NCBI GenBank assembly: GCA_003649495.1 | Contig: QMRZ01000041.1 | Location: 1 to 10,503 of the forward strand | DNA: 10,503 bases | Origin: Thermoprotei archaeon | GTDB lineage: Archaea > Thermoproteota > Thermoprotei > Thermofilales > Thermofilaceae | Direction: 5' to 3' | Shown: in pieces, positions 1-5,888 of the stretch | Numbering within the stretch: position 1 is the first letter of the stretch | How the letters are laid out: each line of letters begins with the position of its first letter | Program-made: the position numbers and the translations under genes | The notes under the pieces: model-generated | What the model was told of the DNA's origin: nothing | Seen by the model: the letters and a program-made list of their open reading frames with translations, nothing else | Database searches by the model: none

Positions 1-438
1 TATTGTTAGGCGCAGCTCGTACGAGTCCCCGTACGACGCCCTCAGCACCCCCCTGCTATCCTCGCTAAACGATGCGCGCACTAGCGCCGCCATCTCCTCC
101 CGCCTATCCTCGAGGAACCAGCCGAAAACCGCTAAGTTCCCTCTCACCCTCAGCTTAGCGCTCCCCCTCACCCCCTCGAGCTTGTAGAGTAGCGAGTCGC
201 GATGGGCTGCCAGCGTCTCGCGTAGCAGGGCGCCGCCAGCCTCCAGGGTTCTGTATGCTGCTCCATCGATCCACACGTGATCCCGCACCACGACCTCGGG
301 CTCCACGATCTCGAGCAGAGGCCTGGACTCGAAGTACTCGCCGAAACTGAAGAATCCGATGCCCCTCTGCGAGAGCTGAGCCGCTACTAGGTTGCCCACC
401 ACTTCCCCCTTGCCGCGGAGCTTTAGAACAGCAACCAC
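1..438 (-). CDS. Hypothetical protein, 5' part only (runs off left edge)
   Basis: An open frame of 146 codons continues past the left edge, so the C-terminus is missing. I do not recognise the family. The visible protein starts MVAVLKLRGKGEVVGNLVAA, contains the segment GIGFFSFGEYFESRPLLEIV, and then becomes charged and mixed alpha/beta, with no membrane segment or clear catalytic motif. I chose the GTG at 438 because the reverse strand carries a TATA-like box (CACATATTAG, 461-470) centred about 28 nt upstream, as expected for a leaderless transcript. An in-frame ATG at 522 has a GAGGAGGT sequence 12 nt before it and would add 28 residues, but those residues would span the TATA box and overlap the edge of the neighbouring transporter remnant. 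Codon use is like the neighbours, so coding is likely even though the function is unknown. Confidence 0.72.
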   Translation of the reverse strand, partial: MVAVLKLRGKGEVVGNLVAAQLSQRGIGFFSFGEYFESRPLLEIVEPEVVVRDHVWIDGAAYRTLEAGGALLRETLAAHRDSLLYKLEGVRGSAKLRVRGNLAVFGWFLEDRREEMAALVRASFSEDSRGVLRASYGDSYELRLTI

Positions 439-460
439 GGCAGCCTTAGCTGACGGCCAC

Positions 461-470
461 CTAATATGTG
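461..470 (-). promoter_or_regulatory. TATA box for the leftmost gene
   Basis: The reverse strand reads CACATATTAG. Its centre is about 28 nt upstream of the GTG at 438, the spacing of a leaderless archaeal promoter. It lies inside the longer alternative ORF, which argues against the ATG at 522. Confidence 0.5.
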
Positions 471-530
471 TTAACTGTCGACCCGTGGTGCCCAGCTCGT
501 GGTTGACTACTTCCTGGGGCATGCGGTACG

Positions 531-847
531 GGATACCTCCTCGCGTTCATCTACTCGAGTTCACGTAGGTGCTGCTCGCCGTGGTGGCTAGGCGGGCCCT
601 GGTGACGCTGACTGATCCAGCGTGGCCAGCCCTGCTGGCAGACCTCACCCCGCGGGCCATGAGGGGCGGGGTGTACTCACTGCTAGAGGTTCTCGCCGCG
701 CTCTCTGGCTCCGCCGGCTCAATGGCTGGGGGCTACCTCTTCGACCTGGACCCAGCGCTCCCCTTCTGGGCCTTCATCCACCTCTGCGCCGCCGAGCTAC
801 TAGTGCCCTACCTCCTCATCCGCGAGCCTGAGAGGCCTGGGGAGTAG
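531..847 (+). pseudogene. MFS transporter, C-terminal remnant
   Basis: From 569 the frame reads a typical end of a major facilitator superfamily permease: a transmembrane segment, then DPAWPALLADLTP followed by RG, then a Gly/Ala-rich helix (AALSGSAGSMAGGYLFD), a last hydrophobic helix and a charged tail ending at 847. The D-P-A...ALLADL.P...RG pattern is the cytoplasmic loop common in the C-terminal half of MFS proteins. The first in-frame codon upstream is a TAG at 566-568. The frame shifted by one base upstream of it encodes another hydrophobic stretch (GYLLAFIYSSS, 531-563) that would continue the same helix. So at least one frameshift is present, and the remaining helices of a normal protein of about 400 residues are absent. 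No promoter or proper start precedes it. It could in principle be expressed as a 92-residue peptide, but it is best read as a decayed gene. Confidence 0.72.
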
Positions 848-873
848 GCCAAGTTTAGAGTGTGCATATACAA

Positions 874-882
874 GCTTTATAC
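874..882 (+). promoter_or_regulatory. Possible TATA element
   Basis: GCTTTATAC lies in the gap after the transporter remnant. A second A/T-rich element, CTATATG at 924-930, is closer to the next gene (start 993). Either could drive it, but neither has the 25-28 nt spacing seen elsewhere in the window, so a leader would be needed. Confidence 0.25.
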
Positions 883-937
883 CTCGTGGCGCGCCTGGAG
901 GACCCATCGCTCGGGAGGTGCATCTATATGCATTACT

Positions 938-968
938 GTATTACGGATGTACCACCATGGTATTACGG
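938..968 (+). repeat. 9-bp direct repeat GTATTACGG, 22-bp period
   Basis: GTATTACGG occurs at 938-946 and again at 960-968, which is 22 bp or about two helical turns apart. The pair sits 25-55 nt upstream of the start codon at 993. The spacing would suit a pair of binding sites for a regulator, but a chance duplication is not excluded. Confidence 0.35.
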
Positions 969-992
969 CCCCCTTAGTGGGTTAGGCAGATC

Positions 993-1214
993 ATGGCAAT
1001 CCTAGACTGGCTAAACGTGAGGTGGCGTAGGGCGGCCTGCGTCGCGGCGGCGCTGGCCGGCCTACTCCTGATGCTTGCATCCAGGTCATTCATCCCCCCG
1101 ATATTCGCGGCAGTGGCGGAGCTGGCTGGAGTCGCCCCCGGGGAGGCCATGGCGCTGACAGGCCTCATAACCATGACGGCCGGCATAGCTGGGCTTAAGC
1201 TTCAGGAGGAGTAG
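993..1214 (+). CDS. Small two-helix membrane protein, unknown function
   Basis: This frame encodes 73 residues from the only in-frame start (ATG at 993; TAG at 975-977 closes the frame upstream). The protein has a basic N-terminus (NVRWRR, about residues 8-13), a first hydrophobic helix (CVAAALAGLLLMLAS, about 16-30), a short link with SFIPPIFAAVAELAGVAPGE, and a second hydrophobic helix (ALTGLITMTAGIAGLKL, about 54-70). The positive-inside rule predicts an N-terminus in the cytoplasm and a hairpin topology. I know of no family for it. The opposite-strand frame at 974-1186 is less protein-like (many Ala/Ser and dispersed Met) and is taken as the shadow. A gene is likely but unproven: small hydrophobic ORFs in GC-rich DNA can arise by chance. 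Confidence 0.55.
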   Translation: MAILDWLNVRWRRAACVAAALAGLLLMLASRSFIPPIFAAVAELAGVAPGEAMALTGLITMTAGIAGLKLQEE

Positions 1215-1326
1215 CGGTAGCTGAACACTAGCCATGTGCCCAGCTGCCGTTATGTAGCTGACGCGCTATTGAGGCTTAGCCGCGATGCAGCATGGGAAGC
1301 GAAGGTGTGAACTCAAGGAGGGGACT

Positions 1327-1337
1327 CTATAGTATAG
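1327..1337 (+). promoter_or_regulatory. Palindromic A/T element CTATAGTATAG, possible promoter
   Basis: CTATA-G-TATAG is a perfect palindrome in an otherwise GC-rich stretch. It lies about 25 nt upstream of the paired hairpins at 1358-1426, so it could be the TATA box of an RNA from there. It is palindromic and therefore gives no orientation. Confidence 0.25.
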
Positions 1338-1357
1338 GGTATGGTTCTACTGGTGAG

Positions 1358-1426
1358 GCTCCGCGGGTTTTGTGGAGCACAGCCCTCTCTCCATAGGGGG
1401 TGGGGTGTCGTGGTTGAGGGCTGTGC
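1358..1426. other. Two overlapping hairpins in non-coding DNA
   Basis: Inside the 286-nt gap between the small membrane protein and the coiled-coil gene, GCTCCGC (1358-1364) can pair with GTGGAGC (1372-1378, one G-U pair). GCACAGCCCTC (1377-1387) pairs perfectly over 11 bp with GAGGGCTGTGC (1416-1426) across a 28-nt loop rich in G. The two stems share the GC at 1377-1378, so they are partly exclusive. I see no tRNA, C/D-box or convincing H/ACA features. It may be a small RNA, a terminator or a protein-binding cruciform. Confidence 0.4.
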
Positions 1427-1468
1427 ATCCGTGTTTGTGGGGTAAGGCGTGGGGCTCCTCCCCTAGGA

Positions 1469-1498
1469 ATACTTAAATACATGTAAGTATGTAATACT
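1469..1498 (+). promoter_or_regulatory. Promoter with overlapping operator-like inverted repeats
   Basis: The TATA-like box CTTAAATAC (1472-1480) is centred about 25 nt upstream of the ATG at 1501, so the transcript is probably leaderless. It is embedded in an inverted repeat: ATACTTA (1469-1475) pairs with TAAGTAT (1484-1490). A third half-site, ATACT (1494-1498), forms a second inverted repeat with AGTAT (1486-1490). Half-sites that overlap the TATA box and the expected start would let a bound repressor block transcription. The downstream gene encodes a ribbon-helix-helix protein, so autoregulation is the natural inference. Confidence 0.6.
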
Positions 1499-1500
1499 CG

Positions 1501-2169
1501 ATGTCGATTGAGGATCGTGTTAGGGAGTTCATTAGGGAGGTTGAGGCGGAGGAGTCCAGGATCAGGAAGATGGTAGAGGAGGTGGTGAAGAGGGCTGAGG
1601 GGATCCGCGAGGTGGCGAGGGAGGATGCTAGGAGGGCTCTGCGCATGCTGGAGGAGCTCAGGGCTGATATAGCCGCGATTAAGGCCAGCATAGCGGAGGC
1701 GAGGGGGCGCTTGAGGGGCGAGCTGATGGGCTTGAGGGGGAGCTTAATGGGGCTTGAGCCTGAGCTTAGGGAGAAGGCGCTGGAGCTGTTGGAGGAGGCC
1801 AAGGAGGCGCTATCAGATTTCGAGGATAGGCTTGGGGAGGAGGTTGTTGAGCTGAGGGAGATGCTCAGCGACTTGAGGAGCTTGGCCAGAGACCTGCTGA
1901 GGGCTAGGCGGCGGGCGGCCATCAGGAGGGAGAGGGGCGAGTCAGTGGTGATCTCCTCGATCAGGCTGCCGCAGGGTGATGTGGAGATGATAGACCTGCT
2001 GGTTGAGGCGGGGGTGTTCAGGAGTAGGAGCGAGGCTGTGGCCTACTTCACGCATAAGGGGCTTGAGGCTAGCAGGGACCTCCTGGAGCGCGTCAAGAGC
2101 AAGGTTGAGGAGCTGAAGAGGATTCGCGAGGAGCTAGTCAAGGAGTTCAGGATGGAGGGGCAGGCCTAG
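1501..2169 (+). CDS. Coiled-coil protein with C-terminal ribbon-helix-helix DNA-binding domain
   Basis: The 222-residue protein has two parts. Residues 1-140 are almost entirely charged heptad-like helix (Glu/Arg/Leu rich, essentially no Pro), predicting a long coiled coil, with a Gly-containing hinge near residues 70-86 (RLRGELMGLRGSLMGLEPEL). Residues about 150-191 match a CopG/MetJ-type ribbon-helix-helix: strand VISSIRLP, helix A (DVEMIDLLVEAG), then SRSEAVAYFTHKGLE as helix B. A second charged helix (192-222) ends the protein. RHH domains dimerise and insert the beta ribbon into the DNA major groove; here the Ser/Arg residues of ISSIR would contact bases. Most RHH repressors are 45-100 residues with the domain at the N-terminus, so the long N-terminal coiled coil is unusual and suggests oligomerisation or partner binding. 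The ATG start is fixed by the TATA box 25 nt upstream. It may act as a regulator or a nucoid/partition-type architectural protein; the RHH call is firm, the role is not. Confidence 0.85.
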   Translation: MSIEDRVREFIREVEAEESRIRKMVEEVVKRAEGIREVAREDARRALRMLEELRADIAAIKASIAEARGRLRGELMGLRGSLMGLEPELREKALELLEEAKEALSDFEDRLGEEVVELREMLSDLRSLARDLLRARRRAAIRRERGESVVISSIRLPQGDVEMIDLLVEAGVFRSRSEAVAYFTHKGLEASRDLLERVKSKVEELKRIREELVKEFRMEGQA

Positions 2170-2170
2170 C

Positions 2171-2179
2171 CTTTTTACA
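2171..2179 (+). promoter_or_regulatory. TATA-like element for the helical protein gene
   Basis: CTTTTTACA directly follows the stop codon of the preceding gene and is centred about 25 nt upstream of the GTG at 2199. This suggests the helical protein has its own leaderless transcript, possibly in addition to readthrough. The T-run could also serve as a terminator of the upstream gene. Confidence 0.4.
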
Positions 2180-2198
2180 GCTGCCAGCTCTTGAGAGT

Positions 2199-2837
2199 GT
2201 GCTGGAGGAGCTGGCTCAGTCCATGCGCGCACGCCTTGAGCAGGTGCTCAGGGAGGAGCCGGGCCTGGCTGGGAGGCTCGAGGCTGCCGCGGCGGCGGCG
2301 TGCAGGGCTGTCTCCCTCCTCCCCGGAGAGATGGAGCCGTGGAGGTCAGCGGTCCTAAGCCTCGTGCCCACCGGGGTTTACCTGCTGTGTGCTGGGCTAA
2401 TACCCCAGGCTGGGTTCTCGCTAAGGCTAGCGGTTGAGGCGATGGTGCAGCTCCACTACTTCGTGTGGCAAGCCTCGAGGCGAGGCGCCGAGCTCGGGGA
2501 CTTGCTGAGCCAGTGGTCCAGGAGAGGGCGGGCATTCACGCTGAAGATGCTGCGCAGCGTCCCCGGCATACCGGGCGTCTACAGGAGGCAGCTGGCGAGG
2601 ACCTACCTCGAGCTCGCGCACCTGACACACCCCTCGGCCGAGGCCCTAAAGCTGGCCGCCAGCAGCCCGGGCCCTGGCGTGTTAGGCGACCTCGTGGTGC
2701 GCGCGCTGGACTTCATAGCCTACCTAGCGCTCCACCACGCCCCCCTCAGGGAGGCGAGCCAGCTACTCGATGCCCTGGCGGAGGCGGGCCTTGAGCGGAG
2801 CCAGCGCTACCTGGCTAAGCGCCTGGGAGCTCGCTGA
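2199..2837 (+). CDS. All-helical protein of unknown function (possible DUF5677-like)
   Basis: The 212-residue protein begins at a GTG 29 nt after the coiled-coil/RHH gene. It is predicted to be entirely helical: Ala-rich helix (24-38), a hydrophobic pair of helices (about 51-90) with R76 and E80 in LRLAVEAMVQLHYFVW, a basic segment (QWSRRGRAF), and a later YLELAHLTHPSAEAL segment (about 136-150) with conserved-looking His residues. An Arg-x3-Glu helix followed by a downstream 'Y..L...TH.S' helix resembles the layout of DUF5677-type, HEPN-like helical proteins. I offer that only as a resemblance from memory. No signal peptide; the 51-90 region is too interrupted by charge to be confidently transmembrane. 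Same strand and close spacing to the RHH gene hint at co-function. Codon use matches the neighbours. The other frames in this interval are Pro/Arg-rich shadows. Confidence 0.72.
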   Translation: MLEELAQSMRARLEQVLREEPGLAGRLEAAAAAACRAVSLLPGEMEPWRSAVLSLVPTGVYLLCAGLIPQAGFSLRLAVEAMVQLHYFVWQASRRGAELGDLLSQWSRRGRAFTLKMLRSVPGIPGVYRRQLARTYLELAHLTHPSAEALKLAASSPGPGVLGDLVVRALDFIAYLALHHAPLREASQLLDALAEAGLERSQRYLAKRLGAR

Positions 2838-2847
2838 GCCCGGCAAG

Positions 2848-2856
2848 CCTTATATG
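2848..2856 (+). promoter_or_regulatory. TATA box for the methyltransferase gene
   Basis: CCTTATATG is centred about 25 nt upstream of the GTG at 2877. It is one of the clearest leaderless promoters in the window. Confidence 0.6.
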
Positions 2857-2876
2857 CCGCGCCCCCAAGTTGGCGC

Positions 2877-3653
2877 GTGAAGCTGCCGCCCCTGTACTCG
2901 GAGTACGCCAGGTACTACGACGTGATATACGGGCGGTACCTGAGGCAGAGAGTACCCCGGCTGGTGGACTTCGCCGTGGAAGTCTTCGGGAGGGAGGCTG
3001 AGCGAGAGGTGAGGGATGTCCTCGACATAGCGTGCGGCACTGGGGGGCCCACGGTGGAGCTGGCTAGGCGTGGCTTCAATGTAGTGGGCGTGGATGTGAG
3101 CCCAGCGATGATCGAGATAGCTAGGAGGCGGGCCGCGGAGGCTGGGGTGGACGTGTGCTTCGAGGTGATGGACATGAGGGAGCTGAGATTCGAGGAGGAG
3201 TTCGACGCTGTCACCTGCTTCTTCACGAGCATAAACTACAACGTGGCGGATGAGGATCTCCAGCGCACCCTGAGGGGCGTGCTCAGGGCGCTCCGCGGGG
3301 GCGGGGTCTTCGTAGCTGACGCGCCCAACCCCCTGGCATCTGAGCAGTGGCTGCGGGGAGTGCCGTCTGTGTGGCGCGTGGATGAGGAGGGGATCTCCAT
3401 ACTCGTGATCGACGCCGTGAGCATGAGCAACGTATCGGGGCTGATAGACTGGAACAGGACTCTCCTGATAAGCGAGGGAGGGGTGCTCAGGATGGTGGCT
3501 GACGGGCACAGGCTCAGGGCCTACACGGCTGGCGAGCTGAAGCTACACGCCAGGATCGCGGGCTTCAGGCGGGCGAGGGTGTACGGTGACATGAGGGTGA
3601 CTGAGGAGGAGCCCACTAGCGCGAGGAGGCTGTTCCTGGTGGCGGTGAAGTGA
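2877..3653 (+). CDS. Class I SAM-dependent methyltransferase
   Basis: The 258-residue protein has a complete Rossmann-type methyltransferase fold. Motif I is VLDIACGTGG (residues 48-57), the SAM-ribose acidic residue is D73 in VVGVDVS, and motif III/IV follow as FEVMDMRELRF (D99) and FDAVTCFFTSINY. The post-motif strand and helix are VLRALRGGGVFVADAPNP. A C-terminal beta region (about 150-258) carries the expected antiparallel strands and is likely to help form the substrate pocket. The N-terminal YSEYARYYDVIYG is typical of small-molecule methyltransferases of the Methyltransf_11/25 group (YARYYD-type openings). The substrate cannot be told from sequence. The GTG start is supported by the TATA box 25 nt upstream. 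The gene ends 17 nt before the convergent amidotransferase gene, so no operon partner is evident. Confidence 0.9.
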   Translation: MKLPPLYSEYARYYDVIYGRYLRQRVPRLVDFAVEVFGREAEREVRDVLDIACGTGGPTVELARRGFNVVGVDVSPAMIEIARRRAAEAGVDVCFEVMDMRELRFEEEFDAVTCFFTSINYNVADEDLQRTLRGVLRALRGGGVFVADAPNPLASEQWLRGVPSVWRVDEEGISILVIDAVSMSNVSGLIDWNRTLLISEGGVLRMVADGHRLRAYTAGELKLHARIAGFRRARVYGDMRVTEEEPTSARRLFLVAVK

Positions 3654-3670
3654 GCTAGGGGTGGAGCTGG

Positions 3671-4486
3671 CTAGGCGATGTCGAACACCTTCACCACCCT
3701 GTATGCCACCTCGCCCCCCGCGGGCTCGGCTATTAACAGCTCCCCGTTATTGAGGAGACTCCAGCCCCCGCTACAGGTCCTCTCCGAGGCTACAACCAGC
3801 GTGTCTCCCTCGTGCCTGTAGGCCATCCTGAAGTACTCGGCGTCACGGTAGCAGAGGGACTTCATGTCCCGCCCCTTGCGGTAGAGGGTGAGGGCGTAGA
3901 GCCTGACGCCGTCGCTGAATATCGCGTTGAGGCTGCTGTAGGGGGTGTCCCGCCCAGAGCCGCTCGCCCTGAGGGCGCGCCAGAGCGCTGCCTCAACCTC
4001 CCTGAGGGCCTCCACCACGTCGCCGCACTCCTCGAGCGCCTTCACGAGGTGGGCGAAGTACACCTCGCTGTCGTTAACCCCCTTTATGATGCGGCGGTAC
4101 TCGCCCAGCATTGCGGCCGCCTCATCGGGGACGTATATCGTGCCGTTATGGGCGAAGAGGTACCTCCCGTGGTGGAAGGGCTGCGTGTTCTCGAGGCCTA
4201 TGAGCCTCTCCCTCGGCAGGCCGCGGGGGTTGCTGGCCTTCCTAACGTGCGCTATTATGATGTGGGACGCGGCCTGGGACGCGACGCGCTTGAAGCGCTC
4301 CGCCTCCTCCCAGACGGGCCTTGGGCTCTTCACCACCCTGGGCTCGCCACAGGCGTAGTAGCCTACTCCCCACCCATCGCCCTGATCCCCCTTGATTGCC
4401 TGGGCCAGGAGGGAACACTCGTCCTCAACCAGGTACTTCGCGGCGTCCACAGGCCTAACCGATATCAGGCCCAGCATCCTGCACAT
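3671..4486 (-). CDS. Class II glutamine amidotransferase (YafJ/DUG3-like, GATase_4)
   Basis: The 271-residue protein is an Ntn-hydrolase amidotransferase that would release ammonia from glutamine or hydrolyse a gamma-glutamyl bond. After removal of Met1 the nucleophile is C2 in MCRMLGLIS. Further family landmarks are DQGDGWGVGYY (34-44), AHVRKAS (79-85, the glutamine-binding Arg), QPFHHGRYLFAHNGTI (102-117, N114 and G115 forming the oxyanion hole) and NDSEVYF (138-144). The C-terminal part holds the usual beta layers. The length suits stand-alone YafJ/DUG3-type proteins; no synthetase, phosphosugar or other partner domain is attached, so the acceptor is unknown. The start is fixed because Cys must follow Met1 and because an in-frame TAG occurs a few codons upstream without another start. 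A promoter with BRE and TATA lies at 4541-4553, giving a leader of roughly 30 nt with a GGTGGG just before the ATG. Confidence 0.92.
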   Translation of the reverse strand: MCRMLGLISVRPVDAAKYLVEDECSLLAQAIKGDQGDGWGVGYYACGEPRVVKSPRPVWEEAERFKRVASQAASHIIIAHVRKASNPRGLPRERLIGLENTQPFHHGRYLFAHNGTIYVPDEAAAMLGEYRRIIKGVNDSEVYFAHLVKALEECGDVVEALREVEAALWRALRASGSGRDTPYSSLNAIFSDGVRLYALTLYRKGRDMKSLCYRDAEYFRMAYRHEGDTLVVASERTCSGGWSLLNNGELLIAEPAGGEVAYRVVKVFDIA

Positions 4487-4540
4487 CCCACCGCCCCCCA
4501 GCTCCAGCCGCTACTGAGCTTGCATTGATGGACCACCTCG

Positions 4541-4553
4541 CTTTAACCTTTCG
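4541..4553 (-). promoter_or_regulatory. BRE/TATA promoter of the amidotransferase gene
   Basis: The reverse strand reads CGAAAGGTTAAAG: a BRE-like CGAAA followed by a weak TATA box. It is back-to-back with the promoter of the divergent gene at 4565-4573. Transcription would start near 4518-4520. Confidence 0.5.
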
Positions 4554-4564
4554 CTGGCGCACCG

Positions 4565-4573
4565 GTTATTAAG
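4565..4573 (+). promoter_or_regulatory. TATA box of the URO-D-like gene
   Basis: GTTATTAAG is centred 27 nt upstream of the ATG at 4596, so the mRNA is probably leaderless. Confidence 0.55.
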
Positions 4574-4595
4574 CCCCAGCCCCCGGGCTAGTCCG

Positions 4596-5693
4596 ATGAG
4601 CGTGGAGGAGAGGGTGCTGGGCGTCTTCGAGGGGCGTGATGTGGGGGTGCCCTTCAACATTAGGCACGAGTACTGGTACTACGTGAACAGGGCTGCGGGG
4701 ACCCTGCCCCCCGAGTACGAGGGCCTCGACCTGGCGGATATATGCTGGAGCTGGGGGGCTACGTGGAGGTGCTACAGCGGCTACTACGTGGAGAGCTGCG
4801 TCAGGGTCAGCTACGAGGGGGCCTCGTTCAGGGTCGAGAGGAGGGGGAGGAGGGCTGTCGTGACTATCGAGACTCCGCGCGGCCTCCTCAGGAGGGTGGT
4901 CGCCTACGACCAGTGGGGCCTCTCCTCTCAGACCCTGGAGTACCCTGTGAAGTCGCTGGAGGACTTCAGGATCCTCGAGAGCCTCCTGGAGGGCGTCAAG
5001 GTGGAGTTCGACGAGGAGGCTTATGAGAGGCTGAGGCGGAGGGTTGGGGATAAGGGCTTCGTCACATACTTCTTCCCGCACAGCCCGCTGCAGGCCCTCT
5101 TCCTCGACTGGATGGGCATACCGGCGACTATCAGGATGCTGAGGCTCGAGAGGGGGAGGGTTGAGGAGCTGATGGAGGTGATCCACGAGCACAACTGGAG
5201 GTTCTACGAGGCGCTGGCCAGGTCCCCCATCAGGATCCTCAACTTGGGCGAGAACATAGACGTGCGGATAACGTCGCCCGAGCTCTTCAGGAGGTACTGC
5301 CTCCCGGTGTACCGGGAGGTGGCGGACTACCTCCACGGCTTCGGCAAGTACGTCCACGTGCACGTCGATGGCTACGCTAGGCAGCTGCTCCCCCTCCTGC
5401 GCGAGACTGGGCTGGATGGCATTGAGGCGCTGACGCCGAAGCCGGCGGGGGACTTCACCCTGGAGGAGGCCAGGGCCGCCCTGGGCGATGAGATGGTGAT
5501 CCTGGACGGCATCCCCTACCTCCTCTTCCTCCCCCACGTAAGCGTCGACGTCCTCGAGAAGTTTGTGAAGAGGATAGTCGAGCTCTTTGAGGGGAGGCTT
5601 ATCTTGGGGATATCTGACGAGCTGCCGCCACCAGCGGACGTGGAGAGGGTAAAGCTGGTATCCCGGCTACTTGAGAAGTTGGGCAGGGGGTGA
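4596..5693 (+). CDS. Uroporphyrinogen decarboxylase superfamily protein (methyltransferase/decarboxylase-like)
   Basis: The 365-residue protein has the length and TIM-barrel landmarks of the URO-D superfamily, which includes heme-pathway HemE and the corrinoid:thiol methyltransferases MtaA/MtbA/CmuA. Visible landmarks are a long helical N-terminal half with aromatic residues (RHEYWYYVNRAAG, 23-35), a central FPHSPLQALFLDWMG barrel strand and helix, GENIDVRITSPELFRRY (about 218-234), VHVHVDGYARQLLPLL (about 252-267), then ETGLDGIEALTPKPAGDF and the closing ILDGIPY strand. The order H-x-H-x-D-G, G-x-D-G-I-E, P-x-x-G-D is characteristic of the uncharacterised URO-D-like proteins. In MtaA-type enzymes a Cys/His zinc site binds the thiol; here the H-x-C position is H-x-H and no Cys follows downstream, so a different metal set or a different reaction is likely. 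I see no corrinoid protein next to it. HemE activity is unlikely because the N-terminal porphyrin-binding Arg motif of HemE is not evident. Confidence 0.85.
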   Translation: MSVEERVLGVFEGRDVGVPFNIRHEYWYYVNRAAGTLPPEYEGLDLADICWSWGATWRCYSGYYVESCVRVSYEGASFRVERRGRRAVVTIETPRGLLRRVVAYDQWGLSSQTLEYPVKSLEDFRILESLLEGVKVEFDEEAYERLRRRVGDKGFVTYFFPHSPLQALFLDWMGIPATIRMLRLERGRVEELMEVIHEHNWRFYEALARSPIRILNLGENIDVRITSPELFRRYCLPVYREVADYLHGFGKYVHVHVDGYARQLLPLLRETGLDGIEALTPKPAGDFTLEEARAALGDEMVILDGIPYLLFLPHVSVDVLEKFVKRIVELFEGRLILGISDELPPPADVERVKLVSRLLEKLGRG

Positions 5694-5701
5694 GGGGCGG
5701 C

Positions 5702-5851
5702 CTAGCCTTCAGGCGCTCCCGAGGAGGGCTCCGCGTTGAAGAGAAAGCATAGCGCACCCCTAATTGTAGCGCTCATGGCCGGGTACTCCAGGAGCCCAGC
5801 ATGTACGGCGATGAGGAGCTGGCCAGCTGCCTCGAGCGCTAGGGGCATCAT
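5702..5851 (-). pseudogene. Short ORF or gene remnant, 49 codons
   Basis: On the reverse strand an ATG at 5851 opens 49 codons ending at a TAG (5704-5702). The peptide (MMPLALEAAGQLLIAVHAGL, then LEYPAMSATIRGALCFLFN) is protein-like, with a helix followed by 'YPAMS..I..A'. That pattern faintly recalls the end of the dimerisation domain of pyridine-nucleotide disulphide oxidoreductases, where a helix is followed by '.hPt.SE....a'. The similarity is weak and from memory only. It sits in the 195-nt gap between two genes with no clear promoter. It may be a remnant, a small real gene, or chance. Confidence 0.2.
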
Positions 5852-5888
5852 CCAATGTGAGGGGGATGCCTGTCCTGAGGTGTTAGGG

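Noticed and set aside
1358..1382. H/ACA guide RNA ending in ACA after the first hairpin
   Set aside because: The stem is too short for a pseudouridylation pocket and no K-turn is visible, so the ACA is not meaningful.
1473..1922. 149-codon reverse-strand Ser/Leu-rich ORF
   Set aside because: It is the complement of the Glu/Arg-rich coiled coil and reads as low-complexity serine and leucine.
2850..3509. 219-codon reverse-strand ORF
   Set aside because: Antisense shadow of the class I methyltransferase; rich in His and Pro with no recognisable motif.
3812..4528. 238-codon forward ORF
   Set aside because: Antisense to the amidotransferase, whose C2, HNGTI and NDSEVYF motifs are decisive. The forward translation is low-complexity Val/Ala/Pro/Arg.
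4569..5537. 322-codon reverse-strand ORF
   Set aside because: It is a shadow of the URO-D-like gene: His/Pro/Glu/Val-rich with no domain, while the forward frame has clear family motifs and a promoter.
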